A stretch of 41,525 nucleotides of DNA from NCBI GenBank assembly GCA_042569785.1, contig JBHPGW010000020.1, positions 1 to 41,525 on the forward strand, written 5' to 3'. Origin of the DNA: JBHPGW01 sp042569785 (lineage in GTDB: Bacteria; Planctomycetota; Phycisphaerae; Sedimentisphaerales; Anaerobacaceae). Position 1 is the stretch's first letter. Every line of letters begins with the position of its first letter. The position numbers and the translations under genes were made by a program. Below the pieces are notes generated by a model that worked only from the letters and a program-made list of their open reading frames with translations, was not told the DNA's origin and did not search any database. This document shows, in pieces, positions 1-8,816 of this stretch.

Positions 1-317
1 TTGAGAGTTTTATAGCCAATAACAAAGCAACACACAGGAATTTCGTCAAGAAAGCCATGTTAATGAATGGTCTCGCTTATATTCAGCTTGGAGAACCAGA
101 TAAAGCTATAGATAGCTTTTTTGCTTTCATGGCGGAATATCCCAAGGCAAAGGACGCGGCAGAAGCCAATTTATCTGTCGGCTATTGCTATATATTGCAG
201 GGCAAGTTTGAAATGGCGGCAGAAGTTTTTGAGGCTGTCGTAAAAAATTATCCGAGTAGCTTTTACGCTAGCAGGTCGCAGATGTTTATAACACGAATTA
301 AGAGTATGAATGAATAG
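1..317 (+). CDS. TPR-repeat protein, 3' end (start lies upstream of window)
   Basis: The reading frame is open from the first complete codon at position 3, so this is the C-terminal part of a longer gene; the ATG at 57 is probably internal. About 104 residues are visible. They contain two tetratricopeptide-like helical hairpins: one around 'YIQLGEPDKAIDSF..YPKAKDAAEANLSVGYCYI' (split here) and one around 'GKFEMAAEVFEAVVKNYP'. The 'A..F...YP.S..A..A' spacing is typical of secreted or periplasmic TPR proteins of the YbgF/BamD kind. It ends 15 nt before the ABC ATPase gene and is probably co-transcribed with it. The function is not recognisable; TPRs normally mediate protein-protein contacts, and two more TPR genes lie downstream in the same operon. 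Confidence 0.75.
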   Translation, partial: ESFIANNKATHRNFVKKAMLMNGLAYIQLGEPDKAIDSFFAFMAEYPKAKDAAEANLSVGYCYILQGKFEMAAEVFEAVVKNYPSSFYASRSQMFITRIKSMNE

Positions 318-332
318 TATGTAAATATACAA

Positions 333-1316
333 ATGACTGTACCTGTAATAAAAGCTGAGAGTTTGACAAAACGTTTTGTGATTGAACGGCCCTTATTGGA
401 GCAGATTATCAGGCCATTTGGAAGCAGGCAAAGTGTTTGTGCACTTGACGGGGTTAGCTTTACGGTCGAAGCCGGACAAATCCTTGGTGTCGTCGGCTCT
501 AATGGGGCAGGCAAAACAACCCTGCTTAGGATACTGGCGGACATTCTGGAGCCTGACGAAGGAACGGTTGAAATTTGTGGCCAGACTGTAGGTAAAAGCG
601 GACACAGGATTCGCAGGAAAATTGGTTATGTCAGTAGCGATGAAAGAAGTTTCTTCTGGCGTCTTAGCGGTATGGAGAACCTTGAGTTTTTCGGACAACT
701 TTATGGACTATCAAGAAAGCAGACCCATCAGCGAATTGCGCAAGTTATGAAATGTTTTGGTCTTGGAGGAAAGGCAAACCAATTGTTTCGTGATTATTCG
801 ACTGGAACACGTAAAAAATTTGCTATTATTCGAGCTTTGCTTCATCAGCCATGTGCGATTTTGCTTGATGAGGTAACCAACAGCCTGGATCCGGAATCCA
901 CAAAAAATATTAAGACTTTTGTAAGAGAACATATTTCGAGTCGAGAAAATTGTGCGATAGTCTGGAGCACACACCGACTTGGGGAAATAACAGAGATATG
1001 TGATAAGGTTCTTGTAATCGCCAATGGTAGTGTTCAGTTTTATGGGCCTGTGAGTATATTTCAAGATATAGACATTAAGCAGCCTACTTATGTTCTTCAA
1101 ACCAGAAATCTCAATGGCAAGCACGAAATGTTTCATAAGCAGTACTCTGAGTTGATGGCAATTGAATCTTCGCAAAAAGCTGATATGAGTGAGTTTATAT
1201 TTAAAAATATTTCTTCTGAGAAGTTCGACCAGATTGTCTCTGTAGCGGTGAAAGATTACGGAGCTTATATAATATTTGCTGGTCGCCTCACAAAAATGCA
1301 GGGAGATAGTTTTTGA
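333..1316 (+). CDS. ABC transporter ATP-binding protein (ABC-2 exporter type)
   Basis: A nucleotide-binding subunit of 327 residues. Visible motifs are Walker A GSNGAGKT (residues 55-62), a divergent signature STGTR (156-160) in place of LSGGQ, Walker B AILLDE (175-180), D-loop SLDP (184-187) and the switch histidine in STHR (H214). The segment SSDERSFFWRLSGMENLEFF (101-120) resembles the Q-loop region of exporters in the multidrug/polysaccharide ABC-2 class. About 100 residues follow the catalytic core and may form a regulatory tail. The next gene encodes the matching permease and starts inside this stop codon (TTGA overlap), so the two are translationally coupled. The substrate cannot be told from sequence; the neighbouring secreted TPR proteins suggest a dedicated export or envelope complex (inference). 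Confidence 0.93.
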   Translation: MTVPVIKAESLTKRFVIERPLLEQIIRPFGSRQSVCALDGVSFTVEAGQILGVVGSNGAGKTTLLRILADILEPDEGTVEICGQTVGKSGHRIRRKIGYVSSDERSFFWRLSGMENLEFFGQLYGLSRKQTHQRIAQVMKCFGLGGKANQLFRDYSTGTRKKFAIIRALLHQPCAILLDEVTNSLDPESTKNIKTFVREHISSRENCAIVWSTHRLGEITEICDKVLVIANGSVQFYGPVSIFQDIDIKQPTYVLQTRNLNGKHEMFHKQYSELMAIESSQKADMSEFIFKNISSEKFDQIVSVAVKDYGAYIIFAGRLTKMQGDSF

Positions 1317-2197
1317 TCTATAAAATGCATTTGATAAATTCAACATTCCCGTTTGTTAAAGTCGGTCCGCCAAGCGGCAAAACTTGGGCTATGGAGTTGT
1401 TAAAAGCCATTGCCTTTGTAAAAAAGGATATGAAAATAGCTGTAAGTTACAAAGTGCAGTTTATCTTTCAGTTTTTACAAATTTTTTTTAGTATTGTCGT
1501 TATATATTTTGTTGGCAAAATGATTAATAACGATAACTGGATGTTAAAAAAATATGACGTTGATTATTTCTCCTTTGCCTTAGTGGGATTATCAGTTAAT
1601 AGTTACCTTAAAACGGGGTTGGAAACTATAACGAAAGATATCAGGCAGACCATGAATCAAGGTACTTTGGAGGCCATGTGTGCCGCCCCGATTAACTATA
1701 CAATGCTGTTGTTATGTTCCTCATTGTGGCAGTTTGTTTTTGAAACCGTTCGTGTCACGTCCTACTTTGTGATAGGATTTGTAATATTTGGAATGAGGCT
1801 TAAAGACGCCAACTGGTCAGGAGCGATTATATGTTTGATTTTAACAGCTCCAATATTTTTGATGCTCGGCATAATTTCATGCAGCATTCTGATAGTTATA
1901 AAACGAGGTGACCCGATTAACTGGATATTTTCAAGTCTTGGTGCATTGCTGGCAGGAACAGTATTTCCCGTCACCGTATTGCCGCACTGGCTTCAAACAG
2001 TTGCATTCTGTTTGCCGTTAACTCATTCCCTTGAGGCAGTGAGACGATGTCTGTTCACAGGAGCAACTCTTTATGAGGTTTCGAGAAATATATGGGCGCT
2101 TGCAGGTTTTGTTATCATTCTGATTCCTGTAACTATTTTTGTAAATAGATTATGCATGAGTTGCGCAAAAAAGCGAGGGGCGTTTTCAACACATTGA
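1313..2197 (+). CDS. ABC-2 type transporter permease
   Basis: An integral membrane protein of 294 residues with about six hydrophobic segments, the partner of the preceding ATPase. The body starts in typical ABC-2 permease fashion with MELLKAIAFVKKDMKIAVSY (from residue 27) and carries the central TMs and a 'P.NWIFSSLGALLAGTVFPVTVLPHWLQ' region (split by me) like the conserved ABC-2 segment before the last helices. The start is uncertain. TTG at 1313 has GGGAG seven bases upstream and overlaps the previous stop, which favours it. The ATG at 1325 sits too far from that site, and the ATG at 1391 begins the conserved region but lacks a visible ribosome site. It acts in the inner membrane and forms the pore of the exporter. 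Substrate unknown. Confidence 0.88.
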   Translation: MIYKMHLINSTFPFVKVGPPSGKTWAMELLKAIAFVKKDMKIAVSYKVQFIFQFLQIFFSIVVIYFVGKMINNDNWMLKKYDVDYFSFALVGLSVNSYLKTGLETITKDIRQTMNQGTLEAMCAAPINYTMLLLCSSLWQFVFETVRVTSYFVIGFVIFGMRLKDANWSGAIICLILTAPIFLMLGIISCSILIVIKRGDPINWIFSSLGALLAGTVFPVTVLPHWLQTVAFCLPLTHSLEAVRRCLFTGATLYEVSRNIWALAGFVIILIPVTIFVNRLCMSCAKKRGAFSTH

Positions 2198-2209
2198 AAG
2201 GCAAGTTGC

Positions 2210-2827
2210 ATGAGAAATAGATTTGTAAATATATTGTGTTTAGTTATTTTAATTGTATGTTCAGGAGTTGTTTCAGTAGGGAATGGCCAGGCAACGGTAA
2301 GTTCTTTGCAACTGCCATCTATCGAAACACTCTTATTAGAACCTATTGAGTTGGAAAATGTTAGTGTATGGGTTCCTGCTTCTAAAGAGGGCCCGGTAAT
2401 TAACCGTTCTTGTCGTCCCCAAAAAAATTGTTCATATTCATCTGTGCTTCCTTCCAGCGTTCATCATACTAAGACAGAAACATGTCCAGATGAGATTGGC
2501 AGGTTATTAGCTGAATACACGCATCTTTATCATGAGCAGAATCTGCCACTAACAATTTTCAATGGATGGCAGTGGGAATATTTTCACAGTTTGAGCCAGT
2601 TTATATCGATACATTATAATCTGCCGAGACGCGGTGGCTCCTGGGAATATTCATGTGAGTCTATACTGACACAAAGTTCGGGCTCTGTCCGGTTCCAATG
2701 GATTCACCCTTTAGTATCCGATGATTTTGCCAAAGAACTAAACAACATTCAAAATAGCGATATTGAGGTAAGAACCTTTGACTTTATGAGGGCAAGAGAT
2801 GGCTATCCCAAAAAAAGACAACTTTAA
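2210..2827 (+). CDS. Secreted protein of unknown function
   Basis: A protein of 205 residues with a clear N-terminal signal peptide (basic MRNR, then a hydrophobic stretch to about residue 27). I do not recognise the family. The mature part has several cysteines (SC..., NCSY, ETCPD, YSCES), which suggests disulfides in the envelope, and an aromatic-rich middle (FNGWQWEYFHSL). It starts 12 nt after the permease stop and overlaps the following TPR gene by 29 nt, so it belongs to the ABC-exporter operon. It could be an accessory periplasmic component or cargo; nothing in the sequence decides between these. Confidence 0.7.
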   Translation: MRNRFVNILCLVILIVCSGVVSVGNGQATVSSLQLPSIETLLLEPIELENVSVWVPASKEGPVINRSCRPQKNCSYSSVLPSSVHHTKTETCPDEIGRLLAEYTHLYHEQNLPLTIFNGWQWEYFHSLSQFISIHYNLPRRGGSWEYSCESILTQSSGSVRFQWIHPLVSDDFAKELNNIQNSDIEVRTFDFMRARDGYPKKRQL

Positions 2828-4049
2828 TAGAATGATGATATATTTGGCCCTGATTAGTTCAGTCATATTAATCCAGGCTGAGAAGTCTTATGCTGATGTA
2901 GATGAAACCGTCGAGATACTTAAGGCTTCATATAAACTGCCTTTGATTGTTACAACTGCTCAGGCCGAATTGGTGGCTGCTGGCTTGGAGGATACGTTGT
3001 CTGATTGTAATGATGATCACCTTGCGGCACGGGTTAAATACAGAATAGGGGTAATTTATTTTAAAGCCTCTATGATGAATAAGTCCAAGGATAAATTCTT
3101 GCAAATTACAAATGACCCCCAATCCCCTAAATTTATTAGAATATGTAGTTTCAATATGATCGGGCAAATATCACGTTTGATCGGAGCAGACGGTGAAGCT
3201 CTTGAGGCTTTTGATCAAGTAGTGTCTCTCATAGGGCAAGAAAAAGTGAGTGCTGCTGACTTGGCGCCAGTTAGACTGGTCTGTTCAGCCTTATTCAGTA
3301 GGGCTGAAATTTACGAATTGCAAAAAAACTATGCAGCGAGCATCGCTGAATATAATCGTTTAGTTGATATGCTTAAAAATAGTGATATGTTTAATCAGTA
3401 TATGGCACTAGTAATTGACAGGATGTCTCAGCTTTATCTACGGCAAGGAAATGTTGACAAGTATAAAGAAGTTGCTAAAGTATTAATTGTAGATTGTCCC
3501 CAATACTATCGCACGCCTCTTATTAAATTAGAGATAGAATGTGCTATGTTATTAAAAAAGACCAGCCCGAATTTTGATTTTAAAAATAGCAGTTTTGATC
3601 TGCCAGTACAGATAATTGCTTATTTTAAAGACTCAACAAACCCCATCTGGGCAGAGTCGATTACTACTGAGTTTGAAAAACTTTGTAAAAATCATACAAA
3701 TACTTATGCAGGTATTTTATTGAAATATCATTATGCATGGCTTCTAGATACACTTGGTGAGAAAGAAAAAGCGGCAGAGATGTTTGCTCAAGTATTTTCT
3801 ACCAACACTATAGATACTGTAAGCAAATCATGGAAAAAAGCGAATATTGAAAATATCCAGGAATATGCAAAAATTCAACATGCCATTATTCTTGGTGAAA
3901 AAGCGGAATACAAACGGGCATTGAGTGCATTGAACAACCTGCAAACACATCCAGATAATTCACATCTTTCAAAATTGGCAAAATCGGTTATCAACGGCTT
4001 GCATATTCTTAAAAAGGAGGTCCCAAAAAATGACCATAAAGAAAAGTAG
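2799..4049 (+). CDS. Secreted TPR-repeat protein
   Basis: Up to 416 residues. The frame opens at ATG 2799 inside the preceding gene, but a signal peptide is better formed from the ATGs at 2832/2835 (MMIYLALISSVILIQAEKSYA), so the mature start may be there. The rest is almost all alpha-helical, with TPR-like units: 'YRIGVIYFKASMMNKSKDKF', 'GADGEALEAFDQVV', 'YELQKNYAASIAEYNRLV' and 'LGEKEKAAEMFAQVF'. It overlaps the next gene by 20 nt. Together with the genes at 1 and 4030 this makes three TPR proteins around one ABC exporter, which suggests a periplasmic scaffold for the exporter (inference). No enzymatic motif was seen. Confidence 0.8.
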   Translation: MAIPKKDNFNRMMIYLALISSVILIQAEKSYADVDETVEILKASYKLPLIVTTAQAELVAAGLEDTLSDCNDDHLAARVKYRIGVIYFKASMMNKSKDKFLQITNDPQSPKFIRICSFNMIGQISRLIGADGEALEAFDQVVSLIGQEKVSAADLAPVRLVCSALFSRAEIYELQKNYAASIAEYNRLVDMLKNSDMFNQYMALVIDRMSQLYLRQGNVDKYKEVAKVLIVDCPQYYRTPLIKLEIECAMLLKKTSPNFDFKNSSFDLPVQIIAYFKDSTNPIWAESITTEFEKLCKNHTNTYAGILLKYHYAWLLDTLGEKEKAAEMFAQVFSTNTIDTVSKSWKKANIENIQEYAKIQHAIILGEKAEYKRALSALNNLQTHPDNSHLSKLAKSVINGLHILKKEVPKNDHKEK

Positions 4050-5412
4050 CTCTATTCTAATACTATTGCTTATATGTTTCATAAACAACGTAAGTTTTTC
4101 CATACCTGATGTCAACAAAAGCGATTCAGGTATAGAAGTTAAGGATTTCACAGCTTTCTATAAAACTCTCGAAGTAAACGATGATACAGCGGTGTTAATT
4201 GGAAGGAAAATATTTAGTCAATTGGGGAAAAAATATAGAAATGATGCAGGCTTTAACGCTCTAAAATCCAAATTAATGGCGGCAGAGTTTTTAGCCAGGC
4301 AAATGGAATCGCAGTTAAAGATGGCAACTAACAAAAATATGCAATCAATTGCTAAAGAGTTTTTCAACAATGAAAAGGCTGGCATTAAAAACAGAACAGT
4401 CTCTGTTGCCCCCGCCAAAAGCTTTTATGAGACATCTATCAAGTTATTTTCCAGACCGATAAGAATAGATAGACTCGATGACGATGAAAAAAGTTTTATC
4501 ACACAATACTATAATATGAGGTTGAGAGCCCTAACAAGTTCAATCACAAAGGCAGGACAGGCTCTTGTTGTTACTGAACCAAGCTTTAGAGGTACACATG
4601 GCTATGTTCTTGTTCTTCCACTATTACATGCCTCAAAGGCGAGTTCAGTTAATATCAATGTTTTACCTCGATGGATGCAACAGCCAGAACAATTAGACAT
4701 ATTTTCAAATTCATGTTTACTTCACTTCGGCTTTCCATTTCATGCAATGACAATAGCAAAAGAATCTAATCGGATCCAAAAAAAAACATTCTCAGAGTTT
4801 GACTTTTACAGGTCTGCTGCAAACCAATATGGCAAAGCTTATCCTCATATTGCTGTAGACTGTTTGCACAAGGCAATAGAGTATTTATCAAATAACGATT
4901 CCAACACAATTATTGATTTGAAATTTGAGATAGTGCAATTATGGCTGGATTCAGATAATTATTCTCTTGCCGCCGGTCAGGCACACAAGATATTCGAAAC
5001 TTATCCAAACCACCCGGAATCAGTTAGAGCCATTTGGTTGTATTACTATGCCCTTTCAAGAGACAATAACACAGACCAGATATTGGCAAGTATAGACAAG
5101 GCGTTAGCAGATGAACGTTGTAAGGCTTATAACGCCAAGCTAATGTATATAAAGTGGTGGTCGCTTAGACGCAAACGAGATAGAGATGCAACAGTGGCGG
5201 CTCTGGAATATGAGTTATTAAAAAAACACGGTAATGACTCAATGATAGCTCCTATTTTGCTCTCACGTTCTACCGACCTCCTGGCCCAGCAGAATTATAC
5301 GGCCGCCCATCAATCATTAACTGAACTTTTAAAGAAGTTTCCCAACAGTAAAGCCGCGGCACAGGCAGAAAAAATGCTGACCAAGCTGAAAAAAATGAAG
5401 GGAATACAATAG
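4030..5412 (+). CDS. Secreted TPR-repeat protein
   Basis: A protein of 460 residues with a signal peptide (MTIKKSSSILILLLICFINNVSFS, cleavage near residue 24). The N-terminal half is helical but not clearly TPR. The C-terminal third carries TPR-like hairpins such as 'LWLDSDNYSLAAGQAHKIFETYPNHPES' (split) and 'LAQQNYTAAHQSLTELLKKFPNSKAA', ending in a lysine-rich tail. A strong ribosome-binding site (AAGGAGG, 4014-4020) precedes the ATG even though the start lies within the previous gene, so it is probably well translated. It is the last full-length gene of the plus-strand operon. No catalytic motif was seen; a scaffolding role is inferred. Confidence 0.8.
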   Translation: MTIKKSSSILILLLICFINNVSFSIPDVNKSDSGIEVKDFTAFYKTLEVNDDTAVLIGRKIFSQLGKKYRNDAGFNALKSKLMAAEFLARQMESQLKMATNKNMQSIAKEFFNNEKAGIKNRTVSVAPAKSFYETSIKLFSRPIRIDRLDDDEKSFITQYYNMRLRALTSSITKAGQALVVTEPSFRGTHGYVLVLPLLHASKASSVNINVLPRWMQQPEQLDIFSNSCLLHFGFPFHAMTIAKESNRIQKKTFSEFDFYRSAANQYGKAYPHIAVDCLHKAIEYLSNNDSNTIIDLKFEIVQLWLDSDNYSLAAGQAHKIFETYPNHPESVRAIWLYYYALSRDNNTDQILASIDKALADERCKAYNAKLMYIKWWSLRRKRDRDATVAALEYELLKKHGNDSMIAPILLSRSTDLLAQQNYTAAHQSLTELLKKFPNSKAAAQAEKMLTKLKKMKGIQ

Positions 5413-5421
5413 GATTTAGAC

Positions 5422-5496
5422 ATGATCAAAAATAGAACACTGAGCTATATGTTTTCTGTATCGAACTTAATTCTTATATTGAGCTTAAGTTTATAG
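5422..5496 (+). other. Mini-ORF resembling an orphan signal peptide (24 codons)
   Basis: ATG at 5422 opens a 24-codon frame ending with TAG at 5496. AGGA lies about eight bases upstream. The product begins MIKNRTLSYMFSV and then becomes hydrophobic (NLILILSLSL), as in the first 24 residues of a secreted protein, and the frame stops exactly where the mature domain would begin. It follows the TPR gene by nine bases, and the convergent hydrolase gene ends at 5498. It may be the stub of a further operon gene cut off by a rearrangement, or a chance ORF. Confidence 0.35.
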
Positions 5497-5497
5497 T

Positions 5498-6304
5498 TTA
5501 TTTGAGAGTGTTTTCAAGCCACTGCTTTGAAATAGTGAATATTTCCTGCTTCCACTTATAGTGAAAAAAACTATGGTTTGCATTTTCTACGGTATGGCAA
5601 GTATACGGCATCTTATTTCCTATGCACCTGTCTGCATAATACTTATTCGCTTCTTTTGCTGTCGGATCACCTCCGCCATAGATGAACAGTACAGAGCAGT
5701 TTGATTTAAATTGTGTTTCTTCTATTGACTTGTACCTTTGACTAAGTTGCAAAGTGACAACTAGGGTTTTGACGATTTGATTAATATTAGATCGTCCACT
5801 CAAAAATTTCCAAAGGTATCTGGGCTCCTTTAGTTTCCAGATATACTCTTTTAAATGAGCTGAAAAAGATTTTAAGGCGGCCTTGCCGCTTGAAACCGGT
5901 GCCGATAAAAGAATCATCCCAATAACAGGAAGATTATATGTCGCTGTAGCCGTAAAACAGATGCGGGAACCCCTGCTTATACCAAATAGAACTATATTTT
6001 CTAAATCAGCTCTTGCAACAAAGAATTTGACAGCTTCAGCGAGGTCAGATATTTCGGTTGTTATGTTACTTTGTAGAACATCACCTGTACTATCACCGCA
6101 TCCTCTAAAGTCAAATCTAAATGTTGGATACCCCAAACAACGGAACCTGTTTGCTAGTTCCACAAACATCCGGTGCGGGCCGAGTCTGTTGCCACCTCCG
6201 GCATGTACAAACAGGATACCGACTTTTCTAACCTTTCGGTGTGGAATCGCATACGAATAGAAGAGCTTATCACTGCCACTTTTAAAATAGCCCATTTCAG
6301 TCAC
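5498..6304 (-). CDS. Alpha/beta hydrolase, XrtA-associated hydrolase 1-like
   Basis: A serine hydrolase-fold protein of 268 residues. The nucleophile elbow is GISRG (residues 108-112, S110), the oxyanion-side motif is HAGGGNRLGPHR (34-45), and the likely acid and base are D213 (GGGDPTAKE) and H244 (NANHSFF), so the triad looks complete. It resembles the hydrolases that accompany exosortase A exopolysaccharide loci (family recollection, not a search). A GTG start at 6304 has a G-rich site just upstream and overlaps the preceding hydrolase by 8 nt; an alternative ATG lies at 6295. It is the last gene of a minus-strand operon with a second hydrolase, an acyl ligase and an ACP. The substrate may be an acylated lipid or sugar intermediate, by inference. 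Confidence 0.85.
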   Translation of the reverse strand: MTEMGYFKSGSDKLFYSYAIPHRKVRKVGILFVHAGGGNRLGPHRMFVELANRFRCLGYPTFRFDFRGCGDSTGDVLQSNITTEISDLAEAVKFFVARADLENIVLFGISRGSRICFTATATYNLPVIGMILLSAPVSSGKAALKSFSAHLKEYIWKLKEPRYLWKFLSGRSNINQIVKTLVVTLQLSQRYKSIEETQFKSNCSVLFIYGGGDPTAKEANKYYADRCIGNKMPYTCHTVENANHSFFHYKWKQEIFTISKQWLENTLK

Positions 6305-6995
6305 AACACCACCCCAATATTTTTTCCGTTAACTTAGCATAATCTACACTTGGTATACGTTCCCAAAATGTAGGGAGAACTATATTTTCGAGACAAAACT
6401 TACTTGTCAAATTTTGCAGAGATTTCCTCAAACAACTAATTCTCGGATCAATTGTTGACCGGTTTGATATTTGAACAACATAAATAGAGTTATTTGCTTT
6501 GTATCCTTTAACCAGTTCAAGTAAGTCCAACTTTTTAATCTGCTCTATAAAGTTAACACTTGTTTTATACCCTTCGATGTTTCTATATCCCTTGTCTTCT
6601 AATTTGGTTATGGCTCTATCTGTCATCATGTCCTTTATATGTTGTTTGCGATAAAGGTAGTCAATATAATCGGCTCCGTTAACAACAGGTTGCAAAAGAA
6701 TCAGTTTTTCGACTTGTCCTGAATTGTGTACACAATAGTCAAATACTACACTTGCTCCAAGGCGAAGCCCTATAAGACATACCCTGTCGTCTGCGACCTC
6801 TGCTGCTATATCTTCTTGCAAAGATTGCAGGGATATTTCAGAAAAATCACCTCCCGCTTCACCTGTACCGTAATAGTCAAATCGTTCCAAGGTCAAATCA
6901 GCTGCTTGAAACTCGGTTTTTAATTGGAAAGAGAAGCGATGAGCACACTTTCTCTCATCAAATAGAGGATGACAATATATATATCTCACAGCCAT
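6297..6995 (-). CDS. Alpha/beta hydrolase-like protein with arginine at the nucleophile position, XrtA-associated hydrolase 2-like
   Basis: An alpha/beta-hydrolase fold of 232 residues. The position of the nucleophile elbow reads GLRLG (residues 76-80), so arginine R78 replaces the catalytic serine. The N-terminal YCHPLFDERKCAHR and FDYYGTGEAGGD segments match the usual strand and loop landmarks of the fold. I recall the GLRLG elbow as characteristic of the hydrolase-2 type proteins found beside XrtA genes, so this is probably a family trait and not a mutation here. It is likely non-hydrolytic or uses another mechanism. It lies between the acyl ligase and hydrolase 1 and overlaps the latter by 8 nt. 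Confidence 0.78.
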   Translation of the reverse strand: MAVRYIYCHPLFDERKCAHRFSFQLKTEFQAADLTLERFDYYGTGEAGGDFSEISLQSLQEDIAAEVADDRVCLIGLRLGASVVFDYCVHNSGQVEKLILLQPVVNGADYIDYLYRKQHIKDMMTDRAITKLEDKGYRNIEGYKTSVNFIEQIKKLDLLELVKGYKANNSIYVVQISNRSTIDPRISCLRKSLQNLTSKFCLENIVLPTFWERIPSVDYAKLTEKILGWCCD

Positions 6996-7010
6996 TACCC
7001 AAACAAAACT

Positions 7011-8525
7011 TTAAAATGAACTAACAACTATTTCTTTTAGCGCGCTGCGATCTAGCTTAGATGTGCTAAGCCTTGGCAGTTTTTCCAGGAACCTTACAGA
7101 CCGGGGAATTTTATAGCTGCTTAACTTGCTCTTACAAAATTTTATTATATCAAATGAGGTTAATTTCTCGGAGGGGTTTTTCTTCACTATGTATGCTACA
7201 GGCACTTCCTGTAACAGCTTATCTTCTTGCCCTACAACAACTGCTTCGAGGATTGCAGGGTGTTCAAGTAAGTGTTCTTCAATCTCAAGCGGATATATGT
7301 TTTCTCCGCCCGAAATTATAACATCTTTCTTTCGCCCTACTAAGAACAGATTACCATTTTCGTCAACTCTGCCTATATCACCTGTCTTCAGCCATCCATC
7401 AACAATGATCTGAGATGTTAGCAAACGCTGTTTATAGTACCCTTTCATTATACCTGAACTTTTAACTTCTATCTCGCCGATACTTTCTGTCGGCAAAATA
7501 TTTCTCTCACCGTCTACTATTCTGACTGAAACACCAGGCATCGGCTTACCTACACTATCGATAGGAGCACAGTTTGGAAATGGCGAGGCAATTGAAATCC
7601 TCGAGCCAGCCTCAGTCATTCCGTACGTATTTATAAAGCTAACCCAATCGTATTGGTTTATAAGTCGTTTATAAGTTGAGCTTGGGGTTTTAGCGCCTGA
7701 AAGCGTGATATATTTTAAGCTTTTGAGATCAAACTCATCAGGTTTAGTGTATTCTGATAATAAAATTGCCATGGAAGGCACGAATGCAGATATGGTAATA
7801 GCATGATTTTGCACAGTCTTTAAAAAGTCCTTTATAAAAAAAGGCTTGTCATTTATGACAAAGGTATCAGCTAGGCTTGTATGAGTTAGTATCTGAGCAC
7901 AAATGCTATATATATGATTAAATGATAATGCGCAGTAAACAATATTTGGACCATCAAATCCCATTAAAGAACGGTAAACCATCATATTGGAAATCAATTG
8001 GCTATCGGTAAGCATTGCAATCTTGGGATAACCGGTAGTTCCTGAAGTTGGCACCATTAATGCAACATCACCGTTTTGGTCATCGGCCTTACAGTCACCG
8101 GCAAGAAATGTTTCAACTTCCAAACCATTTTTAACATCGTATCTAACACAGAACACTGAAATTGCACTATGCTTATCTAATTTTGGGATTAGTTGCTTAG
8201 TGTAGATTTTGTTGGTAATCACGATTGAAGCTTCAGATTTTTGGATATACATAGCCACTTCATAAGTTGTCATGTGTGCAGTAAGCGGTAAAATGATACC
8301 ATCAGCGGCAGAAATTGCAAAAAAGCTTACCAAGTATTCAATAGAATTAGCCAGGACAATAGCAACCTTTACTCCTGGCCGGCATCCTGTTGATTTGAGA
8401 TGCCTGGATAAAGTCTCTATTACTGTTATCATATGCTCATAAGTTAATCGTATCTCGCCACTTATTATCGCTGTTTTTTGCGGCTGAATTAGTTGATTAT
8501 TGTTAAACAGATCAATTATTTTCAT
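7011..8525 (-). CDS. AMP-forming acyl-CoA/acyl-ACP ligase
   Basis: An adenylating enzyme of 504 residues that activates a carboxylic acid as acyl-AMP and passes it to a thiol. ANL-superfamily motifs are all present: TSGTTGYPK (160-168), YGMTE (301-305), GWLKTGD (377-383), GRKKDVIISGGENIYP (397-412) and the C-terminal catalytic lysine K490 in LSTSK. Length and order are normal for the family. It overlaps the upstream ACP gene by 14 nt, so the ACP is the probable thiol acceptor. Such ligase/ACP/hydrolase sets accompany XrtA-type polysaccharide loci. The acid used is unknown; a modification of the polysaccharide or its lipid carrier is inferred. Confidence 0.92.
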   Translation of the reverse strand: MKIIDLFNNNQLIQPQKTAIISGEIRLTYEHMITVIETLSRHLKSTGCRPGVKVAIVLANSIEYLVSFFAISAADGIILPLTAHMTTYEVAMYIQKSEASIVITNKIYTKQLIPKLDKHSAISVFCVRYDVKNGLEVETFLAGDCKADDQNGDVALMVPTSGTTGYPKIAMLTDSQLISNMMVYRSLMGFDGPNIVYCALSFNHIYSICAQILTHTSLADTFVINDKPFFIKDFLKTVQNHAITISAFVPSMAILLSEYTKPDEFDLKSLKYITLSGAKTPSSTYKRLINQYDWVSFINTYGMTEAGSRISIASPFPNCAPIDSVGKPMPGVSVRIVDGERNILPTESIGEIEVKSSGIMKGYYKQRLLTSQIIVDGWLKTGDIGRVDENGNLFLVGRKKDVIISGGENIYPLEIEEHLLEHPAILEAVVVGQEDKLLQEVPVAYIVKKNPSEKLTSFDIIKFCKSKLSSYKIPRSVRFLEKLPRLSTSKLDRSALKEIVVSSF

Positions 8526-8796
8526 TTTTCTTTTCCTGTATCAAACTGACCAAATTACCCACTTTTGAGAAAAGGGAGGAATCAAGTTGATTGTCTTCAA
8601 TTCTAATATTGAATTTCTTCTCAATTTCCATAATCACATTCAGTATCCCTATGGAATCTAAGCCTAAATCCGCTATCGGATTTATCTGTTCATCGATTAT
8701 CTCAGGAGAAACCGTTTCATAAACCCATGGCTCGAAAATAGGCACTAACTGTTTGATGATTTCTTGTCGTATAGGATTTGTAGCTTTGGCATTCAT
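8512..8796 (-). CDS. Acyl carrier protein
   Basis: A small acidic four-helix carrier of 94 residues. The phosphopantetheine attachment serine is S48 in the LGLDSIGIL motif, followed by the typical helix II NVIMEIEKKFNIRIEDN. It is slightly longer than housekeeping AcpP, with an N-terminal extension of about 10 residues. The gene overlaps the acyl ligase by 14 nt on the same strand, so both are made together and the ligase probably loads this carrier. It is most likely a dedicated ACP for the polysaccharide locus and not the fatty-acid ACP. Confidence 0.9.
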   Translation of the reverse strand: MNAKATNPIRQEIIKQLVPIFEPWVYETVSPEIIDEQINPIADLGLDSIGILNVIMEIEKKFNIRIEDNQLDSSLFSKVGNLVSLIQEKKNENN

Positions 8797-8816
8797 TTTT
8801 ATTTTTTGAAAGAATC

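Noticed and set aside
711..1346. 211-codon minus-strand frame inside the ABC ATPase gene
   Set aside because: It is antisense to a gene with all ATPase motifs intact and shows no domain of its own.
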